From the NCBI RefSeq assembly GCF_001654495.1, contig NZ_CP015849.1:4501501-4565500 (forward strand): 64,000 bases of DNA, in the 5' to 3' direction. Below are positions 56,176-64,000 of the stretch, piece by piece. The notes beneath the pieces were generated by a model. The model was not told where the DNA came from, made no database searches, and saw only the letters and a program-made list of their open reading frames with translations. Source of the DNA: Streptomyces sp. SAT1 (lineage in GTDB: Bacteria; Actinomycetota; Actinomycetes; Streptomycetales; Streptomycetaceae). The number at the start of each line of letters is the position of its first letter. Position 1 is the stretch's first letter. A program made the translations under genes and the position numbers.

Positions 56176-56344
56176 CGCCGCACCCTCCCCGAACGCCCCG
56201 CGCCCCCGTCGCGCCTGGCGCGACGCACGTTATGCGCTGGCGCAGGCGGTTTCGCGGGGGTTGGGTGGGCTGTCACCCGAACGGGTGGCCGGGCCGCCCC
56301 TTCCGTCGCGCGCGGGGCGGCTGAGATGATCGGGACCGGATGCT

Positions 56345-56360
56345 GTTAACCCGCGTTAAC
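56345..56360. promoter_or_regulatory. AccR-type operator before enoyl-CoA hydratase
   Basis: GTTAACCCGCGTTAAC is a GTTAA-N6-TTAAC palindrome, 11 bp before the ATG at 56372. That consensus is the one described for AccR, a TetR-family repressor of short-chain acyl-CoA metabolism in Streptomyces avermitilis, whose targets include enoyl-CoA hydratases. The accR gene is not in this window. Confidence 0.72.
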
Positions 56361-56371
56361 CGGAGGGTGTC

Positions 56372-57166
56372 ATGAGCGAGGAGCGGTTCGGGGAGTTCGT
56401 GCTGGTGCGGCGGCACGACCAGGTGGCGGAGCTCGTCCTGGACCGGCCCCAGGCCATGAACGCCGTGTCCACGGACATGGCCCGGTCGATCGCCGGGGCG
56501 TGCGCGGCGCTCGCCGCCGACCCTCAGGCGCACGTGGTCGTCGTGACCTCCACGCACGAACGGGCGTTCTGCGTCGGCGCCGATCTGAAGGAGCGCAACT
56601 CCTTCAGCGACGCCGACCTCCGGCGGCAGCGGCCGGTCGCGCGCGGGGCGTACACCGGCGTACTGGAGCTGCCGATGCCGACCGTCGCCGCGGTGCACGG
56701 CTTCGCGCTCGGCGGCGGGTTCGAGCTGGCGCTCTCCTGTGATGTGATCGTGGCCGACCGCACGGCCGTGGTCGGGCTGCCCGAGGTGTCCGTGGGGGTG
56801 ATCCCCGGCGGCGGCGGTACGCAGCTGCTGCCCCGGCGGGTCGGCGCGGCGCGGGCCGCGGAGCTGATCTTCACCGCCCGGCGGCTGGAGGCGGCCGAGG
56901 CGCACGGTCTGGGGCTGGTGGACGTGCTGGCGGACGAGGGCCGGGACCGTACCGAGGCGCTGGAGCTGGCCGCCCGGATGGCGGCCAACTCCCCGGTCGG
57001 CCTGCGCGCCGCCAAGCGCGCGCTGCGGCTCGGCCAGGGGCTCGACCTGCGCGCGGGCCTGGAGGTCGAGGACGCGGCCTGGCGCACGGCGGCCTTCTCG
57101 GCGGACCGTGCCGAGGGCGTCGCGGCCTTCAACGAGAAGCGCGCCCCGCGCTGGCCGGGCGAGTGA
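56372..57166 (+). CDS. Enoyl-CoA hydratase/isomerase
   Basis: 264-aa crotonase-fold hydratase of fatty-acid or branched-chain acyl-CoA breakdown. Oxyanion-hole segments CVGADLKERNSF and HGFALGGGFELALSCD, and the two catalytic-region glutamates: GGGFELALS and GLPEVSVGVIPGGGGTQLLPR. CGGAGGG precedes ATG 56372. The operator just upstream suggests derepression by acyl-CoA. Confidence 0.9.
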   Translation: MSEERFGEFVLVRRHDQVAELVLDRPQAMNAVSTDMARSIAGACAALAADPQAHVVVVTSTHERAFCVGADLKERNSFSDADLRRQRPVARGAYTGVLELPMPTVAAVHGFALGGGFELALSCDVIVADRTAVVGLPEVSVGVIPGGGGTQLLPRRVGAARAAELIFTARRLEAAEAHGLGLVDVLADEGRDRTEALELAARMAANSPVGLRAAKRALRLGQGLDLRAGLEVEDAAWRTAAFSADRAEGVAAFNEKRAPRWPGE

Positions 57167-57269
57167 GGGCGTCCGGCGGCCCGGCCTGACGCGCGGCCGG
57201 TCCCCGGCGGGTCCCCCGGGCGCCCCCACCGATGTCCCGGTCGGCGCGAAACATCCCTAGCCTGGGGTG

Positions 57270-58421
57270 ATGGGCGAGAACAGGCGGCTGGCCGCCGTCG
57301 TGGCGTTGGCGCAGGGGATGGCCGCGGCGCACAGTCCGCGCGAGTCGTGGCGGGCGGCGGCGCTCGGGGCGTGCGGGGCGCTGGAGGGGAGCTTCGCCGC
57401 GCTCTCGGTGTGGGAGCGCGAGCGCGGGCGGCTGCGGGTGCTGGTGAACGTGGGGGAGCGCTCTCCCGGGGAGGAGGAGTTCCCGGAGGGCGAGGCGTAC
57501 CCGGTGCACCAGTTCCCGGAGATCGCCGAGTTCCTGCACGAGCGGTGGGCGTCCGGCGGGGAGCCGGACGCCTGGGTGGAGACCGCCGAGGGGCCGGCCG
57601 AGGGGCAGCCCGGCTACTGCCACCAGCGGGTCGCCGCGCTGCGGAGGCGCGGGCGCGGCAGCTGCGTGGTCGCGCCGATCGTGCTGCACGGGCGGGCCTG
57701 GGGCGAGCTGTACGTCGCCCGCTCGGCCGGTGCCCCCTTCTTCGGGCGGCCCGACGCCGACTTCGCCACGGTCCTGGCCGCGGTGGTCGCGGCGGGCCTC
57801 GCGCAGACGGAGCGGCTGGAGGAGGCCCGCAGGCTGGCCTTCACGGACGCGCTCACCGGGCTCGCCAACCGCCGCGCGGTGGACGTACGGCTGGAGGAGG
57901 CGATCGAGCGGCACCGGGAGGACGGGGTCGTGGTGAGCCTGGCCGTCTGCGACCTCAACGGCCTCAAGCGGGTCAACGACACCCTCGGCCACGCCGTCGG
58001 CGACCGGCTGCTGGAACGGTTCGGCTCGGTGCTGTCGCTGTGCGGGGCGATGGTGCCGGGGGCGCTCGCGGCCCGGCTGGGCGGGGACGAGTTCTGCCTG
58101 CTGGCGGTCGGCCCCTCCGTCGACGAGGTGGTCAAGGCGGCCGACGAGCTGTGCCGCCGCGCGGCCGGACTGGAGCTGGGGGAGGGCGTCGCCTGCGGGG
58201 TGGCGTCGACCGAGGACGCGGTCGGGCCGGTGCGCTCGGCCCGCCGGCTGTTCCGGCTCGCGGACGCCGCGCAGTACCGGGCGAAGGCGCTGCGCACGGA
58301 CCATCCGGTGGTCGCCGGGCGGGAGGGCCCCGGGGACCCGGTGGTCCGGCTGGCCGACGAGCCCTCGCCCGCGCCCGAGGCACCGGTCGAACGGCGCAGC
58401 TTCCGGGGCCGCCGCCCGTGA
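57270..58421 (+). CDS. cdgE: GAF-GGDEF diguanylate cyclase
   Basis: Soluble 383-aa c-di-GMP synthase. A GAF-like sensor occupies about 20-180 (GALEGSFAALSVWERERGRLRVLVNVGE, SCVVAPIVLHGRAWGELYVARS) and the cyclase domain follows (TDALTGLANRRAVDVRLEEAI, CDLNGLKRVNDTLGHAVGDRLL, intact GGDEF at 271-275). No RxxD inhibitory site lies five residues before GGDEF. c-di-GMP holds Streptomyces in vegetative growth through BldD. A TAGCCT -10 at 57258-57263 is six bases before ATG 57270, suggesting a leaderless mRNA; GTG 57267 is the alternative start. Confidence 0.88.
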   Translation: MGENRRLAAVVALAQGMAAAHSPRESWRAAALGACGALEGSFAALSVWERERGRLRVLVNVGERSPGEEEFPEGEAYPVHQFPEIAEFLHERWASGGEPDAWVETAEGPAEGQPGYCHQRVAALRRRGRGSCVVAPIVLHGRAWGELYVARSAGAPFFGRPDADFATVLAAVVAAGLAQTERLEEARRLAFTDALTGLANRRAVDVRLEEAIERHREDGVVVSLAVCDLNGLKRVNDTLGHAVGDRLLERFGSVLSLCGAMVPGALAARLGGDEFCLLAVGPSVDEVVKAADELCRRAAGLELGEGVACGVASTEDAVGPVRSARRLFRLADAAQYRAKALRTDHPVVAGREGPGDPVVRLADEPSPAPEAPVERRSFRGRRP

Positions 58422-58503
58422 GGCCCTGTCCCCGGGTGAGCCGGGTGAGCCGGGTGAGCGGCCGGGCCATCCGCTGGGTAAGGGGCACTCCCGGCACCCA
58501 CTA

Positions 58504-58532
58504 GTGACACCGTCGCATTCACTGCGTACGCT
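58504..58532 (+). promoter_or_regulatory. Leaderless promoter of hutH
   Basis: GTGACA (58504-58509), a 17-bp spacer and TACGCT (58527-58532), ending seven bases before ATG 58540. Upstream, three 9-bp CCGGGTGAG repeats lie at 58432-58458. Confidence 0.6.
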
Positions 58533-58539
58533 CCTGAAT

Positions 58540-60084
58540 ATGGATATGCACACTGTGGTGGTGGGGACGTCCGGTGTCACCGCGTCCGACGTCCTCGCCG
58601 TGGCGCGCGCCGGCGCGCGGGTCGAACTCTCCGAGCAGGCGGTGGCGGCCCTCGCGGCGGCCCGCGAGGTCGTGGACGCGCTGGCCGCCAAGCCCGAGCC
58701 CGTCTACGGCGTCAGCACCGGTTTCGGCGCCCTGGCGACCCGGCACATCAGCCCCGAGCTGCGTGCCCGGCTCCAGCGCAACATCGTCCGCTCGCACGCC
58801 GCGGGCATGGGCCCGCGGGTCGAGCGCGAGGTCGTACGCGCCCTGATGTTCCTGCGGCTGAAGACCGTCTGCTCGGGCCGCACCGGGGTGCGCCCCGAGG
58901 TCGCGCAGACCATGGCCGACGTCCTCAACGCGGGCATCACCCCGGTCGTGCACGAGTACGGCTCCCTCGGCTGCTCCGGCGACCTGGCCCCGCTCTCGCA
59001 CTGCGCGCTCACGCTGATGGGCGAGGGCGACGCGGAGGGCCCGGACGGTACTGTGCGGCCCGCCGCCGAGCTGCTCGCCGAGCACGGCATCGCGCCCGTC
59101 GAACTGCGCGAGAAGGAGGGCCTCGCCCTCCTCAACGGCACCGACGGCATGCTCGGCATGCTGGTCATGGCCCTCGCCGACCTCGACACCCTCTACAAGT
59201 CCGCCGACATCACCGCCGCCCTCTCGCTGGAGGCGCTGCTCGGCACCGACAAGGTGCTCGCCCCCGAGCTGCACGCCATCCGCCCGCACCCGGGCCAGGG
59301 CGCCTCCGCCGCCAACATGCTCGCCGTGCTCAAGGGCTCCCAGCTCACCGGGCACCACCAGGACGACGCGCCGCGCGTCCAGGACGCCTACTCCGTGCGC
59401 TGCGCCCCGCAGGTCGCCGGCGCCGGCCGGGACACCCTGGCGCACGCCCGGCTCGTCGCCGAACGCGAACTCGCCGCGGCCGTCGACAACCCCGTCGTCC
59501 TGCCTGACGGCCGGGTGGAGTCCAACGGCAACTTCCACGGCGCCCCGGTCGCCTATGTACTGGACTTCCTCGCCATCGCCGCCGCCGACCTCGGCTCCAT
59601 CGCCGAGCGCCGCACGGACCGGCTGCTGGACAAGAACCGCAGCCACGGCCTGCCGCCGTTCCTCGCCGACGACCCCGGCGTCGACTCCGGGCTCATGATC
59701 GCCCAGTACACCCAGGCCGCGCTGGTCAGCGAGATGAAGCGGCTGGCCGTGCCCGCCTCCGCCGACTCCATCCCGTCCTCCGCCATGCAGGAGGACCACG
59801 TCTCCATGGGCTGGTCGGCGGCGCGCAAGCTGCGCACGGCGGTGGGCAACCTGACCCGCATCATCGCGATCGAGCTGTACGCCGCCGCGCGCGCCGTCGA
59901 GCTGCGGGCGGGCCTGGAGCCGGCCCCGGCCAGCCGGGCGGTCATCGAGGCCGCGCGCGCCGCCGGGGTGGGCGGCCCCGGCCCGGACCGCTTCCTGGCG
60001 CCCGACCTGGCCGCCGCCGACGCCTTCGTGGCCCAGGGCGCGCTGGTCGCGGCGGCGGAGACGGTCACCGGCCCGCTGAACTGA
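58540..60084 (+). CDS. hutH: Histidine ammonia-lyase
   Basis: Deaminates L-histidine to urocanate, first step of histidine utilisation. 514 aa. The MIO prosthetic group forms from the tripeptide Cys145-Ser146-Gly147 in EYGSLGCSGDLAPLSH; most HALs have Ala-Ser-Gly, but Cys-Ser-Gly is the usual Streptomyces form. Also VYGVSTGFGAL with the catalytic Tyr, and SSAMQEDHVSMGW. ATG 58540 (MDMHTVVVGTSG) matches the known Streptomyces N-terminus. Other hut genes are not adjacent. Confidence 0.95.
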   Translation: MDMHTVVVGTSGVTASDVLAVARAGARVELSEQAVAALAAAREVVDALAAKPEPVYGVSTGFGALATRHISPELRARLQRNIVRSHAAGMGPRVEREVVRALMFLRLKTVCSGRTGVRPEVAQTMADVLNAGITPVVHEYGSLGCSGDLAPLSHCALTLMGEGDAEGPDGTVRPAAELLAEHGIAPVELREKEGLALLNGTDGMLGMLVMALADLDTLYKSADITAALSLEALLGTDKVLAPELHAIRPHPGQGASAANMLAVLKGSQLTGHHQDDAPRVQDAYSVRCAPQVAGAGRDTLAHARLVAERELAAAVDNPVVLPDGRVESNGNFHGAPVAYVLDFLAIAAADLGSIAERRTDRLLDKNRSHGLPPFLADDPGVDSGLMIAQYTQAALVSEMKRLAVPASADSIPSSAMQEDHVSMGWSAARKLRTAVGNLTRIIAIELYAAARAVELRAGLEPAPASRAVIEAARAAGVGGPGPDRFLAPDLAAADAFVAQGALVAAAETVTGPLN

Positions 60085-60626
60085 GCCCAGCCTGCGCCGG
60101 ACGGGACGGCGGGACGGGCGGCCGGGCCGCCGGGCCACCGGCAGGGGGCGTGCCCGCCCGGCGTGGGGCAGGTGTCCGTGCGCGCCTGCCTGGCCGGGGA
60201 GGCGTCTGCGGCAGCCCGGCTGGGGGCGTCCGAGCCCGCCCGGTCGCCCCCGGGGGGCGTCCACGGGTCGCCCGGCCCGCCGGTCGGGGCCTCGGCGTGT
60301 GATCGGCGGGAAGAAGTCCGCGCTCGCCCGGCCCCGTCGTGGCGTGAGGGTCTCTGCCGTCCTGCCTGCCGGGAAAGGGGCTGCCGGTCCGCCTGGCCCG
60401 GACTGCGGGAAAGTGGTCCGCGTGGCGCGGTCTGCCGGGAAGAGGACTTGCGTCGCCCGCCGGCCGGGAGAGACCCGTAGGCCGCCCGGTCCGCCGGGAA
60501 GAGGTGGCGTCACGCCCGCCCCGCCGGGGAAGTCATCCGCGCCGTCCGTCCCACCCGTGGGGCAGGACCGGCGCGGCCGACCCGCTCAGGACGGTGGGGG
60601 CGCCGGAGCCGCCCCGCCAGGGGCCG
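60085..60626. other. Gene-free 542-bp interval with degenerate GCCGGGAAG repeats
   Basis: No convincing gene on either strand. From about 60303 to 60535 a degenerate motif close to GCCGGGAAGAGG recurs seven times (near 60305, 60367, 60404, 60433, 60463, 60497 and 60522), 25-62 bp apart, with variable spacers. Confidence 0.55.
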
Positions 60627-61034
60627 TCAGAAGCCGAGGCGTTCCCGGCGTACCGAATACACCACGAAGCCGGCGCCCGCGGCGAGGAAGAGGGATCCGC
60701 CGATGACGTAGGGGGTGGTGTCGATGCTTCCGGTGTCGGCGAGCTCCGTGCCGTCGGCCGGGAGGGATCCGGCGGAGGCCGCGGCGTCCCCGGCCGTGCT
60801 GACGGCCCTCGGGTCCGCCGCCGAGGTGCGCACCGCCGTGGTCCGCATCCCGGTGCCGTCCGCCGGCGTACCCGCGGCCCGGCCCTGCCGGGTGGCCTGC
60901 GCGGTCGGTACCGCGTCGGCCACCGTTCTCGTCGGCGCGTCCCCGCTCGCGCTCGCGGAGGGGACGAACCACAGGGCGCCCAGCAGGGTGCCCGCGGCGG
61001 TGGCGGTCAGCAGCGTACGGCGAGCGGTTGACAC
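60627..61034 (-). CDS. Small LAxTG cell-wall-anchored (sortase E type) surface protein
   Basis: 135 aa. Sec signal peptide (ARRTLLTATAAGTLLGALWFVPSASAS), a ~70-residue Ala/Thr/Gly-rich exposed region, then a sorting signal: LADTG, a hydrophobic helix (PYVIGGSLFLAAGAGFVVYSV) and a basic tail RRERLGF. LAxTG is the motif recognised by class E sortases in Streptomyces. GTG 61034 follows AAGGGG. No sortase gene is in the window. The 406-bp gap to the next gene (61035-61440) holds no other gene, only a small CCGCTCC/GGAGCGG hairpin at 61182-61204. Confidence 0.8.
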   Translation of the reverse strand: MSTARRTLLTATAAGTLLGALWFVPSASASGDAPTRTVADAVPTAQATRQGRAAGTPADGTGMRTTAVRTSAADPRAVSTAGDAAASAGSLPADGTELADTGSIDTTPYVIGGSLFLAAGAGFVVYSVRRERLGF

Positions 61035-61440
61035 GGAATATCGATCCCCTTGTGGCACTGGCGAATTGGCCGTGTGGGGCGATCGTAGTGAACGTCACGG
61101 GTCACGGGAAAGTCACGGGAGGTTTGAGATCCGGCCGGTCGTGACGGGCGTCGCGGACTGTCACTCTTTGTGCCGTTTCATCCGCTCCGGGTGTGCGGGA
61201 GCGGCCGGTGTGACGCGAGATACCGGAACGGCCCGTACCGGCGGGGGCGGCCGTCCGGCATGACGCCGTCCCGCCGGGGCAGGGACTTGGCGGGGCGGGC
61301 GGCGCCCGGTGCCGTGCCGACGTGGCGAGGCCCACACTCGGGCGCCCTGGGGAACGGGACGAAACGGTCGTAGCGTTGATGATTCGCGACGGGGGGAATC
61401 GGGGGTCCTGGGGATTACGGCAACGATGGAGAAGCGTGTG

Positions 61441-62688
61441 ATGACGAACAGTAGGCGGCGTAGGGCCCTGATGGGCTCGTCCGCACTGCTCGGCGGTGTA
61501 CTGGTGCTCACGGCCTGTTCCGGCAGCAGCAACGCGGCCGGCGGAGGCGACGGCGACCCCTCGCAGGCCAAGGCCGACAAGGCCGCGGCCCAGCAGACGT
61601 CGGAGGCCCAGATCAAGATCACTCCGGCGGACGGTTCCGCCGACGCCTCCATCAACAACTCGGCCGCGGTCACCGTGGCCAAGGGCACGCTGACGGACGT
61701 CACCATGACGACCGCCGACGGCAAGGCCGTCAAGGGCGAGATATCCGCCGACAGGGCGAGCTGGAAGCCCAGCGCCCCGCTGGCCCGCTCCACCACCTAC
61801 AAGGTCGCCGCCACCGCCACGGACGCCAAGGGCCGCGCCGCCCACGAGAACGCCTCGTTCACCACGGTCGCCCCGGCGCACAGCTTCATCGGCACCTTCA
61901 CGCCGGACAACGGCAGCACCGTCGGCGTGGGCATGCCGGTCTCGATCAACTTCGACAAGTCGATCACCGACAAGGCGGCCGTGCAGAAGCACATCACCGT
62001 CAGCTCCTCCAGCGGCCAGCAGGTCGTCGGCCACTGGTTCGGCGCCAACCGCCTCGACTTCCGCCCCGAGCAGTACTGGAAGGAAGGCTCCACCGTCACG
62101 CTCAAGCTCGACCTCGACGGCGTCCAGGGCGCGCAGGGCGTCTACGGCGTCCAGCAGAAGACGGTCACCTTCCACATCGGCCGCAACCAGGTCTCCTACG
62201 TCGACGCGAAGACCAAGCAGATGAAGGTCACGCGGAACGGAAAGACCGTCAAGACCATCCCGATCTCAGCCGGTTCGCCCGAGCACACCACCTACGAGGG
62301 CGCGATGGTGATCTCGGAGAAGTTCACCCAGACCCGGATGAACGGCGCGTCGGTCGGCTTCACGGACTCCGACGGCAAGGGCGAGTACGACATCAAGGAC
62401 GTCCCGCACGCCATGCGCCTGACCACCTCCGGCACCTTCATCCACGGCGCCTACTGGAACGCGCCGTCCGTCTTCGGCAGCGCCAACACCAGCCACGGCT
62501 GCGTCGGCCTCCAGGACACGAAGGGCGCCAAGGACACCAAGACGCCCGCCGCGTGGTTCTACAACCACTCCCTGGTCGGTGACGTCGTCGTGGTCCAGCA
62601 CACCGGCGACAGGACCGTCTCCCCGGACAACGGCCTCAACGGCTGGAACATGACCTGGTCCAAGTGGAAGGCCGGCTCCGCCGCCTGA
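61441..62688 (+). CDS. L,D-transpeptidase lipoprotein with Ig-like domains
   Basis: 415-aa peptidoglycan 3-3 cross-linking enzyme, membrane-anchored. Signal with lipobox VLTAC (Cys26), two Ig-like beta domains (about 50-250: PADGSADASINNSAAVTVAKG, FTPDNGSTVGVGMPVSINFD), then the YkuD catalytic domain (QMKVTRNGKTVKTIPISAG to the end) with TFIHGAYWN and the active-site SHGCVGL, Cys354. Gly follows CV where most LDTs have Arg (SHGCVRL). GGAG 10 bases upstream sets ATG 61441; ATG 61426 is an alternative. Confidence 0.92.
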   Translation: MTNSRRRRALMGSSALLGGVLVLTACSGSSNAAGGGDGDPSQAKADKAAAQQTSEAQIKITPADGSADASINNSAAVTVAKGTLTDVTMTTADGKAVKGEISADRASWKPSAPLARSTTYKVAATATDAKGRAAHENASFTTVAPAHSFIGTFTPDNGSTVGVGMPVSINFDKSITDKAAVQKHITVSSSSGQQVVGHWFGANRLDFRPEQYWKEGSTVTLKLDLDGVQGAQGVYGVQQKTVTFHIGRNQVSYVDAKTKQMKVTRNGKTVKTIPISAGSPEHTTYEGAMVISEKFTQTRMNGASVGFTDSDGKGEYDIKDVPHAMRLTTSGTFIHGAYWNAPSVFGSANTSHGCVGLQDTKGAKDTKTPAAWFYNHSLVGDVVVVQHTGDRTVSPDNGLNGWNMTWSKWKAGSAA

Positions 62689-62707
62689 CCCGCCCCGTAC
62701 CGCGCAC

Positions 62708-62737
62708 CGGCGCCGCTCCTTTGAAGGGGCGGCGCCG
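62708..62737 (+). terminator. Terminator after L,D-transpeptidase
   Basis: CGGCGCCGC (62708-62716) and GCGGCGCCG (62729-62737) pair, extended by CCTT/AAGG inside. Confidence 0.78.
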
Positions 62738-62828
62738 TTCGCTGTGCCGCGGCCGTCCGCCGGGCTTCTCATCCTTCTTTTATGACGGGCTTATCCCTTC
62801 ATCACGGGACGTCCCTAGCTTGCGGCGC

Positions 62829-64000
62829 ATGTTCTTCACCTACCTGAGGCGCGAGCTGCGCCGCCGCAGAAAGGCGGCCCTCGTCGTCGCCTCCGGTCTC
62901 GCGCTGGGGATCGCCCTGGTCATCGTGGTCACCTCCGTGTCCGACGGCATGAGCAAGGCCCAGGACAAGGTCCTCCAGTCGCTCTACGGGCTGGGCACGG
63001 ACATGACCGTGACCAAGGCGGCCACGCCCGCCTCCGGCGAGTCCCAGCGCCCGCGCTTCAAGTTCGACGCGAAGGGCGACGGCGACAGCACCAGCCAGAG
63101 CAGCGACATGGTCCGGGCGCAGGGCTTCACCACCCTGCCCGCCGCCACGGTGACCCAGGTCGCCGGGCAGAAGGGCGTCTCCGCCGCCGTCGGCGGGCTC
63201 AGCCTCACTGTCGTCAAGGTCGACGGCCAGTTCACCCGCGGCCAGTTCCGGATGCGCGACGGCGGGAGCGGCGGGAGCGGCGGGAGCGGCGAGGGCGGCC
63301 GGCGCGGCGCCCAGCCCACCCCGCAGGGCGAGGTCGAGGGCGGCGGCGCCGACTTCGACGTCAACCAGTACACGGTCTACGGCACCGACGTCACCCAGCC
63401 CGCGCTCGGCCCGCTGACCTCCTCGAAGATCACCGACGGCCGTACCTTCAAGACCACCGAGACCGACGCCGCGGTCGCCGTCGCCGACGCGGCCTACGCC
63501 AAGGAGAAGAAGCTCGCGGTCGGCTCCACGGTCACCGTCAAGAACGTGAAATACCAGGTGATCGGCATCGCCACCGCCACCAGCGGCGACGCGGCGGCCA
63601 ACCTCTACCTGCCGCTGAAGCAGGCGCAGACGCTCAGCGGCGACAAGGACAAGGTCACCACCGTCTACGTCAAGGCGGCCGGCTCCCAGCAGATCGACTC
63701 CGTCAAGAGCGCTATCCAGAAGAACGTCCCGGGGACCACGGTCACCACCTCCGCCGACCTCGCGAAGACCGTCTCCGGGTCCCTGTCCACCGCCTCCGAC
63801 CTGGCCTCCAACGTCGGCACATGGCTGTCCGTCGCGGTGCTGATCGCCGCGTTCCTGGTCGCCGGGCTGCTGACCTCCTCGGCGGTCTCCCGCCGGGTGC
63901 GCGAGTTCGGCACGCTCAAGGCGCTGGGCTGGCGGTCCGGCCGGGTGACCCGGCAGGTGGTCGGCGAGGCCGTCGTCAACGGCCTGGTCGGCGGTGTCCT
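62829..64000 (+). CDS. FtsX/MacB-type ABC transporter permease, 3' end outside window
   Basis: At least 390 residues. N-terminal cytoplasmic basic stretch (MFFTYLRRELRRRRKA), TM1 (ALVVASGLALGIALVIVVTSV), a large external MacB-type periplasmic-like domain (SDGMSKAQDKVLQSLYGLGTDMTV ... VIGIATATSGDAAANLYLPL) with a Gly/Ser repeat loop (GGSGGSGGSGEGG), and the start of the FtsX core (VGTWLSVAVLIAAFLVAGLL, SRRVREFGTLKALGW). It probably works with an ATPase encoded beyond the edge, exporting a lipoprotein, peptide or antibiotic. A TAGCTT -10-like hexamer ends about seven bases before ATG 62829. Confidence 0.85.
   Translation, partial: MFFTYLRRELRRRRKAALVVASGLALGIALVIVVTSVSDGMSKAQDKVLQSLYGLGTDMTVTKAATPASGESQRPRFKFDAKGDGDSTSQSSDMVRAQGFTTLPAATVTQVAGQKGVSAAVGGLSLTVVKVDGQFTRGQFRMRDGGSGGSGGSGEGGRRGAQPTPQGEVEGGGADFDVNQYTVYGTDVTQPALGPLTSSKITDGRTFKTTETDAAVAVADAAYAKEKKLAVGSTVTVKNVKYQVIGIATATSGDAAANLYLPLKQAQTLSGDKDKVTTVYVKAAGSQQIDSVKSAIQKNVPGTTVTTSADLAKTVSGSLSTASDLASNVGTWLSVAVLIAAFLVAGLLTSSAVSRRVREFGTLKALGWRSGRVTRQVVGEAVVNGLVGGV

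Noticed and set aside
60303..60535. CRISPR array between hutH and the LAxTG gene
   Set aside because: The repeats are short, imperfect and irregularly spaced, and no cas genes are present.
1..64000. tRNA, rRNA, insertion sequences, integrase or attachment sites
   Set aside because: I looked for cloverleaf-like segments, transposase or integrase motifs and flanking direct repeats and saw none; no stretch differs enough in composition to suggest an island.

Overview
The window is high-GC actinobacterial chromosome. Genus Streptomyces is clear from the afsQ1/afsQ2/sigQ locus, the MmpB micro-protein, the AccA2/PccB/PccE carboxylase, the LAxTG (sortase E type) surface protein, and a gene order I recognise from memory as matching the core region of Streptomyces coelicolor around SCO4869-SCO4935. 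I see no tRNA, rRNA, CRISPR array, insertion sequence or prophage. This is ordinary core chromosome whose interest lies in its regulation and in odd individual genes.

Layout. 1-3.4 kb: a truncated L,D-transpeptidase, a B12-dependent acyl-CoA mutase large subunit and a LysE exporter. 3.4-11 kb: a nonulosonic-acid (teichulosonic-acid type) cell-wall glycopolymer cluster with a polysialyltransferase-like enzyme, a GT2 glycosyltransferase, a DUF6716-like protein, NeuA fused to a HAD phosphatase, NeuB, and a further glycosyltransferase-like gene broken by one missing C in a C-rich tandem repeat. 11.3-12.6 kb: M20 amidohydrolase. 12.7-21.3 kb: a nucleoside uptake and breakdown block with twin BMP lipoproteins, ABC ATPase, two permeases, cytidine deaminase and thymidine phosphorylase. 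21.4-28.2 kb: AEC transporter, membrane protein, STAS protein overlapping an ECF sigma factor, MFS/LysR pair and an alpha/beta hydrolase. 28.3-31 kb: adenosine deaminase and small envelope proteins. 31.2-35.2 kb: lipoprotein-afsQ2-afsQ1 facing sigQ. 35.4-46.2 kb: P-loop kinase, secreted protein, deoC-aldehyde dehydrogenase operon with a catalytically dead ALDH partner, PH-like membrane protein, PGM2-type phosphomutase, purine nucleoside phosphorylase, a cyclotransferase-like protein and an LpdA-type quinone reductase. 46.3-47.3 kb: DeoR regulator. 47.5-57.2 kb: AccA2, Maf, MmpB, PccE, PccB, BirA, adenylate cyclase and enoyl-CoA hydratase. 57.3-64 kb: GGDEF protein, histidine ammonia-lyase, LAxTG surface protein, L,D-transpeptidase lipoprotein and an FtsX-type permease that runs off the window.

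How the genes work together. The strongest signal is a 12-14 bp palindrome, CTACGCGCGTAG. It occurs complete in front of the nucleoside ABC transporter operon, adenosine deaminase, deoC-ALDH and purine nucleoside phosphorylase. A half-degenerate form overlaps the -10 region of each of the two BMP lipoprotein genes. These genes form a nearly complete route: nucleoside binding and import, deamination, phosphorolysis, pentose-1-phosphate isomerisation, deoxyribose-5-phosphate cleavage and acetaldehyde oxidation. They are scattered over about 32 kb and interleaved with unrelated genes, yet appear to share one operator. A second theme is short-chain acyl-CoA metabolism (mutase, AccA2, PccB/PccE, BirA, enoyl-CoA hydratase with a GTTAA-N6-TTAAC site). 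Many genes appear to have leaderless promoters, with a -10 hexamer seven bases before the start codon, and many intergenic regions carry short tandem repeats.
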